Source: Coriobacteriaceae bacterium
GTDB taxonomy: Bacteria > Actinomycetota > Coriobacteriia > Coriobacteriales > Coriobacteriaceae
Length of the DNA stretch: 64,000 bases
Assembly: GCA_025757745.1 (NCBI GenBank)
Contig: CP107217.1
Location: 1,240,001-1,304,000 of the forward strand
Direction: 5' to 3'
The notes beneath the pieces were generated by a model that saw only the letters and a program-made list of their open reading frames with translations, ran no database searches and was not told where the DNA came from. Within the stretch, counting starts at the first letter, position 1, and each line of letters begins with the position of its first letter. Of the stretch, positions 41,899-49,724 are shown in pieces. Made by a program: the position numbers and the translations under genes.

Positions 41899-43705
41899 CT
41901 CCCTCGTATGTATCGAGGTATTCCTGCTTGAGCGTCTGCGAGGACGACTTGATCTTTTCCACGAGCGTGCCGGCTTCGATGAAGTAGAACGAGTTGGTAA
42001 GGTCTGCCAGGTCGTCGAGTAGATGGCTTGAAATGAGCACGCTGCGTCCCCGCGCCACTTCGCTGCGCATCGCGTCGCAGGAGGTTTTCCGTTTTCCCGG
42101 ATCGAGGCCGTTCAGCGGTTCATCGAGGATGAGGTACGGGCAATCGGTCGCTATCGCCATGGCAAGCTTTACCTGCTGCTTCATTCCTGTCGAGAGTTTA
42201 CGGGTCGGCTTGTCGAGATATGGGGAGATTCCGAGGGAGTCGCAGAGCGAGTCGATGTCGGCGGCCGATTTCCACGCCTCCCTAACGAAAGCAAGGTGCT
42301 CGATGGCCGATAGCGTGGGATAGAGATCCGCGCTGCCCGAAGAGCTCAGGTAGACGAGTTCTGCAAATTCGGCTGATCGACGTTGGCAGATTCCGTCTGC
42401 CGCCAGGCTTCCCGAGCGGATGCGGGTGGGAAATTGGCCCGACAGCGCTTCAAGAAGGGTGGTTTTCCCCGAGCCGTTGGGAGCAACGAGGCCCGCCGCC
42501 GTTCCCGGGCTCAGGAAAAGCGACCCGATTGAAAGTATCGTCGTGCTTCCGTATCCCACGCTCGCGTCCAGAAGCTCGAGCCCACGGTGCTTTTTCGCGG
42601 GTCCAGGCTGTTTGGGCGAACGTGTCGCAACGGCGCCGACCGCAAAAAGAACCGCGACGTATGCCAGGGCCACGGCAAGCATCGATGCGCTGCCTGAACC
42701 GGAGCCAATGAATTCTGTCGGGAAGCATCCTACGTAGCCCGTTGCCTCGATAGGCGAGAACACGGCCAGCGGCAGGAGATTGAGCGCGGCGTTATGCCCC
42801 AGTGCCGAATCGGACAGCAACGGGAATGCCGGGGCCGCGACAAGCAGCGCGGAGGTAAGGGGGCCCGCGAGGACGCGCCTCGTTGCGGTCGATAGGACGG
42901 CGGAGCAAACGGATATCAAGGTTCCGCCCGCAAGCAGCGCGAGAAGCAGGGCTGTGAAGACGTTTCCCGCGGTCGTGGTGGTAAGCGCGCCGTCATGGAA
43001 GAAGGCGATCGGGTACCCAATTTGCCCGAAGCCGTTTAGGACCAAGGCGTAAATGCCCCCGGGTGCGAGGCCGGCGAGGAGCATCGCGGTCCCCGCGGCG
43101 ATTATCGAAAACACGATCTGGATAAGGCGCCGGAATTTGGGCGCGGGCGCCTTTGCCGCCAGGGTCCCGGGCCTTGTGGCGCCGAGCACGAGTATCGACG
43201 AGAGAAGGAAGGGGATGAAGGGAAGGAAAGACGGCGCCGTGGCAATGGCGTAAGGCAGGAAGGAAAGGAATGGCAGGTCGTTTGCGGAGGCCGGGATATC
43301 CGTGATGCCGGAGCTGCTCAGGGCACGGCAATACGCGAGGTCTGCGTCATTGGTCTCTCGGTCTCCCACGATGGACCCGGATTGGAAGCCTTCGTCCATG
43401 AGCGCGTAGTAGCTCTCGGCAGAATCGAGAAAGGCGGCGTCGGTTTGAGCGGCAAGGGCGGCGTTCGCGTATCTTGCAAGCTCCGCGTCAGCTTGCTGCT
43501 CTGGCGATAGGTCTGTGCCGTTGGCCTGGGGTGCGCGCGTATTGAATGCGTCGACAAAGCTCTGCATGCCCTGCTTCATAAAGAAGGGCCCGTAGATGGG
43601 TGAATTGAACGCAATGGGGACGGAAAAGGCTGCAGCGAGAACGAGCGTACAAATCCATGCGGCCTTGTCTCTTAGGATCAGTTTGAGAAGAAGTCGACAG
43701 TACAT
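41891..43705 (-). CDS. ABC-2 type permease-ATPase fusion
   Basis: A 604-aa protein with a permease N-terminus (first helix at about 15-35, extracellular loop to about 150, then five hydrophobic segments to about 365) and a C-terminal ABC ATPase from about 385. The ATPase has Walker A A-P-N-G-S-G-K-T-T-L, signature L-S-T-G-M-K-Q-Q, Walker B L-I-L-D-E-P-L-N-G-L-D and the H-loop S-S-H. Unlike the usual bacterial split genes, one polypeptide carries both halves, so it probably works as a homodimer, exporting a peptide or giving self-protection. Position beside a small secreted peptide supports the peptide idea weakly. Confidence 0.82.
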   Translation of the reverse strand: MYCRLLLKLILRDKAAWICTLVLAAAFSVPIAFNSPIYGPFFMKQGMQSFVDAFNTRAPQANGTDLSPEQQADAELARYANAALAAQTDAAFLDSAESYYALMDEGFQSGSIVGDRETNDADLAYCRALSSSGITDIPASANDLPFLSFLPYAIATAPSFLPFIPFLLSSILVLGATRPGTLAAKAPAPKFRRLIQIVFSIIAAGTAMLLAGLAPGGIYALVLNGFGQIGYPIAFFHDGALTTTTAGNVFTALLLALLAGGTLISVCSAVLSTATRRVLAGPLTSALLVAAPAFPLLSDSALGHNAALNLLPLAVFSPIEATGYVGCFPTEFIGSGSGSASMLAVALAYVAVLFAVGAVATRSPKQPGPAKKHRGLELLDASVGYGSTTILSIGSLFLSPGTAAGLVAPNGSGKTTLLEALSGQFPTRIRSGSLAADGICQRRSAEFAELVYLSSSGSADLYPTLSAIEHLAFVREAWKSAADIDSLCDSLGISPYLDKPTRKLSTGMKQQVKLAMAIATDCPYLILDEPLNGLDPGKRKTSCDAMRSEVARGRSVLISSHLLDDLADLTNSFYFIEAGTLVEKIKSSSQTLKQEYLDTYEGGE

Positions 43706-43967
43706 TTGGAAGCACCTACGTTCCTCAAAGAATCGTTAGATTAAAAGTAACAGACCGGATGAAGATACGTGCGACGGGGGCGAGGCGAATGGCTGAGCGG
43801 TATCGATATGCGGGTTTAACGGTATTATATTGACCACATAGATTATTAACTTGCATTTCTAACAGTTAAGGAGACGGGTGCTTTCCAGCACACTCCTTCG
43901 ATGATGCCTTCCGCTAGTTGCTATGCTGGTTTCAGCCAACAAAGAATGTGTCCGGGCGCTCAGGTTA
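43706..43967. other. Upstream region of the ABC gene
   Basis: About 260 bases, AT-richer than the core. No gene recognised. The ABC promoter should lie here. Confidence 0.35.
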
Positions 43968-44008
43968 ACCGTTAGCGTTGGCAACATCACCGTTAGCGTT
44001 GGCAACAT
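43968..44008. repeat. Two tandem 20-bp repeats, period 21
   Basis: ACCGTTAGCGTTGGCAACAT occurs at 43968-43987 and 43989-44008, separated by one base. Confidence 0.85.
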
Positions 44009-44098
44009 ATGAGATGGGCCAGACCCTTGCCGCGCGCCGATTGCGCGAGAGATGTCGGGCTCCATGTTTATTCCACCTGCTTGTTATCAACCAGCTTC

Positions 44099-44239
44099 GT
44101 TCAACGTCAGACATTCAAGATGTCAGACGTTGAACCTGCGCCAAAGACGCAGCTGGGGCTACTAGATGCCTACAATCGCTCGCGAAGCTCGCCTGTTCGT
44201 GCGTGAATGTCTGACAGCTCCGTCAGACATTGTCGGACA
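44099..44239. promoter_or_regulatory. Cluster of TGTCNGACA motifs with two hairpins
   Basis: An inverted repeat at 44099-44135 (GTTCAACGTCAGACAT with its near-complement), a perfect 10-bp hairpin at 44206-44231 (AATGTCTGAC), and TGTCGGACA at 44231-44239 all contain variants of TGTCNGACA; five copies in about 140 bases. Such spacing suggests binding sites for a regulator, but no gene is clearly next to it. Confidence 0.5.
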
Positions 44240-44370
44240 TTTGATTGTTCGACAAATGCGCACGTGGTCGCGTTCGCAAAGATTACTGAACGGTCGATGG
44301 GTGCGTTGAGACCGGAGCAAACGGCGGATGCCAGAAAAATGGCCTCACAGAATCGCACCCATGGTTGATA

Positions 44371-44410
44371 GAATTGACCGCCCGGGCGCAAATACCCGGG
44401 CGGTCAATTC
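44371..44410. terminator. 16-bp perfect hairpin
   Basis: GAATTGACCGCCCGGG (44371-44386), loop of eight, and its exact complement (44395-44410). It looks like a strong transcription stop in a region without an intact gene. Confidence 0.6.
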
Positions 44411-44468
44411 ATCCCCTCGTTCGCGATCCTGTGGGGTTTGGGGCTTTGACATGTTGTTGACGGATGGA

Positions 44469-44600
44469 TCAGCCGTACAGCTTGATCTCCCGGGGTTCCA
44501 TGCGGTCGTCCCCCAATAAGACGTCCCTGATGTAGCTCTGCGGCAGGAACTCGACGGGCAGCACTGGGTCGTCGACGTAGCCGGGCACGGGGAGTAGGCG
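44469..44600 (-). pseudogene. C-terminal fragment of an unrecognised protein
   Basis: On the minus strand the frame from about 44600 to TGA at 44469 reads R-L-L-P-V-P-G-Y-V-D-D-P-V-L-P, then FLPQSYIRDVLLGDDRMEP and R-E-I-K-L-Y-G. It looks like a natural protein end, without a start codon. The family is not recognised. It may come from a mobile element. Confidence 0.35.
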
Positions 44601-44723
44601 TGGCCTTTGGACATAGCGTGGCCGCCTGCCGGCGGTCGGACTGCCACTTCAGCCAAAAGCTCAGGCGCGCGCATTAAAATAATGGATATATCGCTTGATG
44701 GGCTTTTGACCAAGCATGAACAT

Positions 44724-44770
44724 CGCAGGTAAATCCGTGTACCAATTTTTGGTACACGGATTTACCTGCG
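44724..44770. terminator. 22-bp perfect hairpin, loop TTT
   Basis: Arms 44724-44745 and 44749-44770 are exact complements (starting CGCAGGTAAATCCGTG). It immediately precedes the first 177-bp repeat. Very long for an intrinsic terminator, like the hairpin at 3670. Confidence 0.65.
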
Positions 44771-44771
44771 G

Positions 44772-44948
44772 TTTGTTGAAAGCTCTGACATGCGCTGTAG
44801 ACTTCATTAAAATCGATTGCCGATCAAGTCTTCCTATATATGCGAGCCCCAAGAAACTGCGCTGTGAACCTGAGTCCTCTATCGATCGGCCCGGTGCACC
44901 GGGCCGCTGTCCTCGAGCCGGCAACAGCTTGCCGGTCTCAAAACGTAT
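44772..44948. repeat. 177-bp direct repeat, copy A
   Basis: Begins TTTGTTGAAAGCTCTGACAT and ends CTCAAAACGTAT. About 166 of 177 bases match copy B (45669). It contains a perfect palindrome GGCCCGGTGCACCGGGCC and a second hairpin (GAGCCGGC...GCCGGTCTC). Confidence 0.8.
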
Positions 44949-44999
44949 ACTTGATTTAAGGCGGAGTGGAATGTGGGCGCGCAAGGAGATGCGGAATCG

Positions 45000-45626
45000 A
45001 TGAGAGCCTCAAAAAAAATTACTGCAGTGTTATCATCTTTCATCCTCTCTATTCTTCCATTTCTGATTCTATGGGCGGCTTGGTCAGTCCTCCCTGATAC
45101 AATTCCCGCTCATTGGAGTGGGGGTGTGGTTGATCGATGGGGTAATAAGCTTGAATTGCTGGTTGTTCCGCTGTTTTCTCTGATTGGCTCTATTGCAATT
45201 TCTGTGTACCTTATTGTTTCCACGCGGCGAAGAGAGTTCGCGGATTTCTCTGTTCGAATGCGACGGGACTTTGTTGCGTGCTATATTTCTAGTCTTCTTT
45301 TATCGACAACCTGCTCAGTGATAATTGCCGTTTGGGTTCAGTTGATTCTTACGCAAAACACTGCGGTTGATGGGGGGCTTGGACTATCGATCCTGTATTC
45401 CCTTCCCGGGCTATATGTGATCTTGTGCGCTTTGCCGCCTTTTTATGCGAGCGGCGAGAGCAAAAAGGCAGAGCGCCTGATAACAGTTCTTATTGGCGGC
45501 GCGGAGATTGTTCTTTGTGGAATAGTGCTTGAAGGTTCGGCTGCCTCTTATGCGATGATTGGACTGATGATTCTGTTTTGTGCGTTTGAGATTGTGTCAC
45601 AGGTAAGGGATAGCCGGTCCTTATGA
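45000..45626 (+). CDS. DUF1648/SdpI-like membrane protein
   Basis: A 208-aa multi-pass membrane protein with five to six hydrophobic segments. L-P-D-T-I-P-A-H-W-S-G-G-V-V-D-R-W-G at about residues 31-48 matches the DUF1648 domain known from SdpI-type immunity and signalling proteins. ATG 45000 with AAGGAG (44983-44988) is favoured over the GTG at 44973, though the spacing is long. Low GC codon use compared with neighbours, and placement between two near-identical 177-bp repeats, suggest a cassette that was inserted or can be excised. The function may be immunity to a peptide toxin. Confidence 0.75.
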   Translation: MRASKKITAVLSSFILSILPFLILWAAWSVLPDTIPAHWSGGVVDRWGNKLELLVVPLFSLIGSIAISVYLIVSTRRREFADFSVRMRRDFVACYISSLLLSTTCSVIIAVWVQLILTQNTAVDGGLGLSILYSLPGLYVILCALPPFYASGESKKAERLITVLIGGAEIVLCGIVLEGSAASYAMIGLMILFCAFEIVSQVRDSRSL

Positions 45627-45668
45627 GTTGAATTACGCGCGTGCGGATATAAAGGGTGGCATGTTAAA

Positions 45669-45845
45669 TTTGTTGAAAACTCTGACATGCGCTGCCGACT
45701 TCATTAAAATCGATTGCCAATCAAGTCTTCCTATATATGCGAGCCCTGAGAAGCTGCGCTGTGAACCTGAGACCGCTATCGATCGGCCCGGTGCACCGGG
45801 CCGCTGTCCTCGAGCCGGCATCAGCTTGCCGGTCTCAAAACGTAT
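45669..45845. repeat. 177-bp direct repeat, copy B
   Basis: Same length, orientation and inner hairpins as copy A (44772-44948), about 11 base differences by eye. It lies 42 bases after the DUF1648 gene. Confidence 0.8.
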
Positions 45846-46141
45846 GCCGTCCGGTACGACCAACAGCCGAGTCTTGCGCCCAGTTCGAGCAGCGCCAGAA
45901 CCCCGTGCCGGAACCCACGCAGCCGATGGCAGGGGAATTCAGCCGCGGCCATCGAGGAGCCGACCCAGGGACGGCGCCCCCAGTCCTCGAAAGATTTCCA
46001 CCGCCCCCTACAGGCCTGGATTGATTTAACAGTTGATTTAATCCGGCTGAACAAGCCGAGCATGGGCCGGTTGACAAAATGTAAGGTAAAAAAGCAGATA
46101 CGACCGAACGCCGGTGCGGGGTTCGGGTGATGTGATAGAAA
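45846..46141. other. Gene-free gap before the RHH gene
   Basis: About 300 bases; no gene, tRNA or repeat recognised. TTGACA near 46071 could be the -35 of the RHH promoter, but a matching -10 is not clear. Confidence 0.35.
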
Positions 46142-46157
46142 GTAATACACGTATTAC
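46142..46157 (+). promoter_or_regulatory. Palindromic operator before the RHH gene
   Basis: GTAATACACGTATTAC has 7-bp arms (GTAATAC/GTATTAC) and lies 20 bases before the ATG, fit for autoregulation by the ribbon-helix-helix protein. Confidence 0.55.
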
Positions 46158-46177
46158 ATCTAACCGGGAGGTGCATC

Positions 46178-46372
46178 ATGGCAACCGCCACCGCAGCCCT
46201 GAGAACCCCCGAGGACCTCGCGAACAGGTACGACCGCCTGACGAAGTCGACGGGCCGCACGAAAACCTTCTACATGACGGAGGCGCTTGCCGCAGAGATA
46301 GGCAGGCTCGAATACGAGTACGGCCTCATGAATTATCCGGGAAGCGTTTGGTTGCGAGGCACGCCGGTGTGA
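46178..46372 (+). CDS. RelB/DUF6290-type ribbon-helix-helix antitoxin, orphan
   Basis: A 64-aa protein. Residues about 8-48 (A-L-R-T-P-E-D-L-A-N-R-Y-D-R-L, then GRTKTFYMTEAL) match the N-terminal ribbon-helix-helix DNA-binding half of RelB-like antitoxins. The C-terminal toxin-binding part is replaced by M-N-Y-P-G-S-V-W-L-R-G-T-P, so it may be truncated. CGGGAGG precedes ATG 46178. No toxin gene follows; the next gene is on the other strand. Confidence 0.7.
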   Translation: MATATAALRTPEDLANRYDRLTKSTGRTKTFYMTEALAAEIGRLEYEYGLMNYPGSVWLRGTPV

Positions 46373-46392
46373 GGGCCTGAGTCGTCAGGCCC

Positions 46393-47820
46393 TCACAGGG
46401 GGACCGCGATGGTGGCCACCGCGCCGCCCGAGGGGCTGTTGGCGAGCGAGACGGAGCCCCCGTGGGCGCTCGCGGCCTCGGAGGCGGCGTGGAGGCCGAG
46501 CCCGTAGTGGCGCCCTCCGTCGCGCGAGGAGCGGGAGGAGTCGTCTGTGAAGAGGCGCTCGCAGCCGCGTTCGAGGGCGGCGGGAGAGAAGCCCGGCCCG
46601 TCGTCGGCCACCTCGATGACGAGGTGGCCGCCCTCGACGTCGCAGGAGACAGCCACGCGCGAGCGTGCGTGCTCGGCGGCGTTGGCCACGAGGTTCGCGG
46701 CGGCTCGCGCCAGGGCGGTTCGGTCGAGCGCGGCCTCGGGCGCGCCCGCGACAGCGGGGCCCGTGGCCGCGTCGAGCGTCACGCCTCGCGCCCGGGCGAT
46801 CTGGGCGGCCTCGGCGAGGACCTGCTCGCAAAGCTCGGCCGGCCGCATGGGGGCCCTCTCCGCCCCGCCGGACCCGCGCGAGGCCTCGATGAGCAGGCGC
46901 ACGTAGCCGTCGAGCCTTTCGACACTGCCGGCTATGTCGCGCGCGGCGGCCGCGAGGTCGGCGTCTTTCTCGTCTTCCAGCTCCTCCGCTACGAAGTCGG
47001 CGTTGGCGCGCAGCACGGTGAGCGGCGTCTTGAGGTCGTGGGCGAGCGACGTCATCTGCTCGCGCTGCCCCCGCTCCGCGGCCCAGCGGGCCTCGAGCGA
47101 CTCGGCGAGGGAGGCCCGCATGGCGTCCATCGCGGCGAGGACGTCGTTCACCTCGCGCACGTTGGTGCTGCCGACCGCGAAGTCGAGCTCCCCCGCGCCG
47201 ACGCGCCCCGCCGCCTCCGCGAGCGGCGCCATCTTGCGCGAGATCACGCGGCTCGCGCGGCGCGCGACGAGCGCAAGCGCAAGTGCGCTTCCCGCCGTGG
47301 CGCCGACGAGCATGAGGTTCTGCGGGTTGGGAAGCAGGCCGGCGAGGTCGCGCGAGACCCACTGCGGCAGATACTCGCTGACGAGCGCGCAGGCCCCGCC
47401 ACCTTTGAGCGGGAACGCGGCGTAGGTAACGCCCGAACCCCCGCCCTCGATCTCCACTGTGCCCGGATCCGCGGCGAGTGCCGTACGAGCCATTTCCTTC
47501 GCGTCCTCGAGCCGCGTGCTCTCGAGGTCTGTCATCAGCACGTTTCCGTCCTTGTTCAGGATGAGGTAGCGGTACGCCGTCGGCACGTCCTGCTGCCCGC
47601 AGACGCCGTCGCGTGCCAGGCCCTCCGCGACCTCGCGCGCATTGGCCGGCCCCCAGCTTGCCTCGTAGACGAAGCCCGCGTTGATCGCCACAGAGAGCAT
47701 CATGAACGAGGCGAGCCACGCCGTGGCGACTGCCGCGAACGCGTAGGCGAAGTAGCGCGCGATGACGAAGGAGAGCGGCATGCCCCCGCGACCTCGCGCC
47801 CCGATCCTCAGAGCTGCCAC
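46393..47820 (-). CDS. Sensor histidine kinase (lantibiotic-type system)
   Basis: Membrane sensor kinase, 475 aa. Two membrane helices (about 20-45 and 155-175) enclose an extracellular sensor; a HAMP-like segment leads to the H-box His261 in S-L-A-H-D-L-K-T-P-L-T, then N-box N-L-V-A-N-A-A-E-H-A and G-boxes D-D-G-P-G-F and Y-G-L-G-L. It pairs with the response regulator just upstream on the same strand. GTG 47820 overlaps the regulator's stop; ATG 47781 is an alternative start. Probably senses a peptide or cell-envelope stress. Very GC-rich. Confidence 0.88.
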   Translation of the reverse strand: MAALRIGARGRGGMPLSFVIARYFAYAFAAVATAWLASFMMLSVAINAGFVYEASWGPANAREVAEGLARDGVCGQQDVPTAYRYLILNKDGNVLMTDLESTRLEDAKEMARTALAADPGTVEIEGGGSGVTYAAFPLKGGGACALVSEYLPQWVSRDLAGLLPNPQNLMLVGATAGSALALALVARRASRVISRKMAPLAEAAGRVGAGELDFAVGSTNVREVNDVLAAMDAMRASLAESLEARWAAERGQREQMTSLAHDLKTPLTVLRANADFVAEELEDEKDADLAAAARDIAGSVERLDGYVRLLIEASRGSGGAERAPMRPAELCEQVLAEAAQIARARGVTLDAATGPAVAGAPEAALDRTALARAAANLVANAAEHARSRVAVSCDVEGGHLVIEVADDGPGFSPAALERGCERLFTDDSSRSSRDGGRHYGLGLHAASEAASAHGGSVSLANSPSGGAVATIAVPL

Positions 47821-48470
47821 TTGTACCCCATCCCCCAGACGGTCGCGATCGGATCGGCGCCGGCCTCGGAGAGTTTCCTCCGGGCGCGACTGACCTGCAT
47901 GGATATGGCCGCGTCGTCGGCGTCGCTCTCCCAGCCGAGCACCGCCTCGCGTATCTGCGCGCGGCTCATGACCTGCCCGGGGTGGCGGGCGAGGTACTCG
48001 CAGATGGCGTACTCGGTGGGCGTGAGCGGCACGGCCTCGCCACCCACGGCGAGGTCGCGCGCCCCGAGGTCGATCCGCACCTCCCCGAAGGAGAGGGCGT
48101 GCGAGCGCGGCCGGCGCTCACGGCGTAGATGGGCCGCGACCTTGGCGCGCAGTTCCGCGGCCCCGAAGGGCTTGCGGACGTAGTCGTCGGCGCCCAGGCC
48201 GTAGGCGGCCACGGCATCCTCCTCGGCCACGCGCGCGGTCAGGAAGACGATGGGCCCGTCGAAGTCCGGGCGGATCTGCCGCACGAGCTCGAAGCCGTCA
48301 AGCCCCGGCATCATAACGTCGCAGAGCACGAGGTCGAAGCGCGAGAGGTCCATCCCCGGGACCGCCGTCGGGTCCGCCGCCCTGACGACCTCATGGCCGT
48401 CGCGGCCGAGGACGCGCGCGAGCGCGTCGAGGATCGCCCGTTCATCATCCACTGCCAGTACCCTCGCCAT
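47808..48470 (-). CDS. OmpR-type response regulator
   Basis: A 220-aa response regulator: receiver with the phosphorylation site Asp51 in V-L-C-D-V-M-M-P-G and Lys in Y-V-R-K-P-F, and a C-terminal winged-helix DNA-binding domain (L-T-P-T-E-Y-A-I-C-E-Y-L, V-W-G-M-G-Y-K-W). ATG 48470 has AGGAGG six bases upstream; the longer frame to 48773 is antisense to the YxeA-like gene and is a shadow. It should control the ABC transporter genes upstream. Confidence 0.93.
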   Translation of the reverse strand: MARVLAVDDERAILDALARVLGRDGHEVVRAADPTAVPGMDLSRFDLVLCDVMMPGLDGFELVRQIRPDFDGPIVFLTARVAEEDAVAAYGLGADDYVRKPFGAAELRAKVAAHLRRERRPRSHALSFGEVRIDLGARDLAVGGEAVPLTPTEYAICEYLARHPGQVMSRAQIREAVLGWESDADDAAISMQVSRARRKLSEAGADPIATVWGMGYKWQL

Positions 48471-48514
48471 GTTGACCTCCTGAAACTCTCGTCGGCATTG
48501 TACTTGCGCCGCGC

Positions 48515-48916
48515 TCAGCGGTCCAGAGCCCCGCGCGCAGCCGCGGGTGCCTCGGCCGCGTTGCACGCGCGGTAGCGCACGCCCGAGCCGCCGCGCGCCT
48601 CGATCTCGAGCCAGCCCTCGCCGTCCGACTCCCGCCCGAAGAAGATGAGCTGGAGCTCTCGGATATTGCCCCTGTCGTCCGCCGCGTCCACCAGGTAGAC
48701 GTAGTTCGCCCCCGCCCCGGTGGCGTCGGCGTAGGAGCTCGCGTGGCTGCCGGGCTCGGGCGCGGGCGCCCACATGGCGATCTCAGGGTTGGGCAGCACG
48801 CGGTCGGCGATCGAGCGCAGCGCCGACCCCCAGCCGGCGTCGAGCAGGGCATTCCCGCCCAGGACGAGCGCTGCGGAGAGGAGGGCGAGCACGGCGGCGA
48901 GCGGCTTCCTACGCAT
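48515..48916 (-). CDS. YxeA-like (DUF1093) secreted protein
   Basis: A 133-aa protein with a signal peptide or membrane anchor (L-A-A-V-L-A-L-L-S-A-A-L-V-L-G-G) and a body including Y-V-Y-L-V-D-A-A-D-D-R-G, L-Q-L-I-F-F-G-R and G-V-R-Y-R, reminiscent of YxeA proteins that often accompany lantibiotic immunity transporters. The function of that family is unknown. It overlaps the permease gene by eight bases and precedes the regulator by 44 bases. Confidence 0.65.
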   Translation of the reverse strand: MRRKPLAAVLALLSAALVLGGNALLDAGWGSALRSIADRVLPNPEIAMWAPAPEPGSHASSYADATGAGANYVYLVDAADDRGNIRELQLIFFGRESDGEGWLEIEARGGSGVRYRACNAAEAPAAARGALDR

Positions 48917-49724
48917 CTGCCCTTCCGTCCTCGAAGCGGCAGAACCAGGCGAGAAGGACGGCGGCGGTTGCCAGGGTGAGCACGAGGCCAGCGAGCGCAG
49001 TCGTGAGGAGAGGGCCCGCCGCGCGTGCGGCGTCGATGAAGGCCTCTACCCCGAGCGACCCCAGGCGCGCGGGCCAGGCGAGCGGCACCCAGCTCAGGGG
49101 CGTCGCCAGGGCACCGGTGAGCTCGCCGGTCATGAGGCCGTGCGCAAGTCCGCCCACTGAGAAGAACGCGAGGAGCACCCCCGCCGCGCCGGCGCCGATG
49201 GCGGCGTTGCGGCCGAGGCGCAGGGCCACGCCGAGCCCCAGCGCGTAGAGGGGCAGGCTGCCCAGCACGATGCCCGCCCAGGCGGCCGCAAGCGGAGCGG
49301 GCCCGAGCGGCAGGCGCCCGGCGACGGCGAGCACGGCCCCGAACACGCCGAGCGCCACGGCCAGCGCGCCCGCGCCGAGCGCCGCAAGGGCGAGCAGCTT
49401 CGCCGCGACGGCGCGCCCGCGCGAGGGGACCGCCGTGAGGTTGGCGAGGCGCCCGGCAGCGCGCTCGTCGTCCACGGCGAGCCCGCAGACGATGGCGGAC
49501 ATGAGCGGCATGAGGGCGCCGAGGAACTGGGCGTAGGCGTCCGCGCCCAGCGCCGGGTCCCATCGGGCTACGGAGAAGTACTCGCCGCAGGCAAGACCGG
49601 CCGCCAGGCCGCAGACGAGGTGCACCGCCGCGAGCGGGGAGCGCGCAAGGCGCAGGGCCTCGGAGAGCAGGGCTCGCGAGAGAGTCATGCGCGGCGTCGG
49701 GTCGGAGAGTCGTGTCATGGCCAT
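48909..49724 (-). CDS. Lantibiotic-type ABC transporter permease (G-like)
   Basis: A 271-aa permease with six hydrophobic segments, like MutG/SpaG of bacteriocin immunity transporters. ATG 49724 overlaps the stop of the upstream permease (TGATG) and follows GGAGAGG; a second in-frame ATG lies at 49718. The longer frame to 50510 overruns the other permease on the same strand in another frame and is not used. It should form a heteromeric channel with the next permease. Confidence 0.85.
   Translation of the reverse strand: MAMTRLSDPTPRMTLSRALLSEALRLARSPLAAVHLVCGLAAGLACGEYFSVARWDPALGADAYAQFLGALMPLMSAIVCGLAVDDERAAGRLANLTAVPSRGRAVAAKLLALAALGAGALAVALGVFGAVLAVAGRLPLGPAPLAAAWAGIVLGSLPLYALGLGVALRLGRNAAIGAGAAGVLLAFFSVGGLAHGLMTGELTGALATPLSWVPLAWPARLGSLGVEAFIDAARAAGPLLTTALAGLVLTLATAAVLLAWFCRFEDGRADA

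Noticed and set aside
44661..44984. Minus-strand frames over the 177-bp repeats (also 45633-45863)
   Set aside because: Their likeness comes from the DNA repeat itself; no ribosome binding site or domain, so the repeat is reported instead.
46462..48183. 573-aa plus-strand frame opposite the kinase
   Set aside because: Shadow of very GC-rich coding sequence; composition is Arg/Gly/Ala with no domain.
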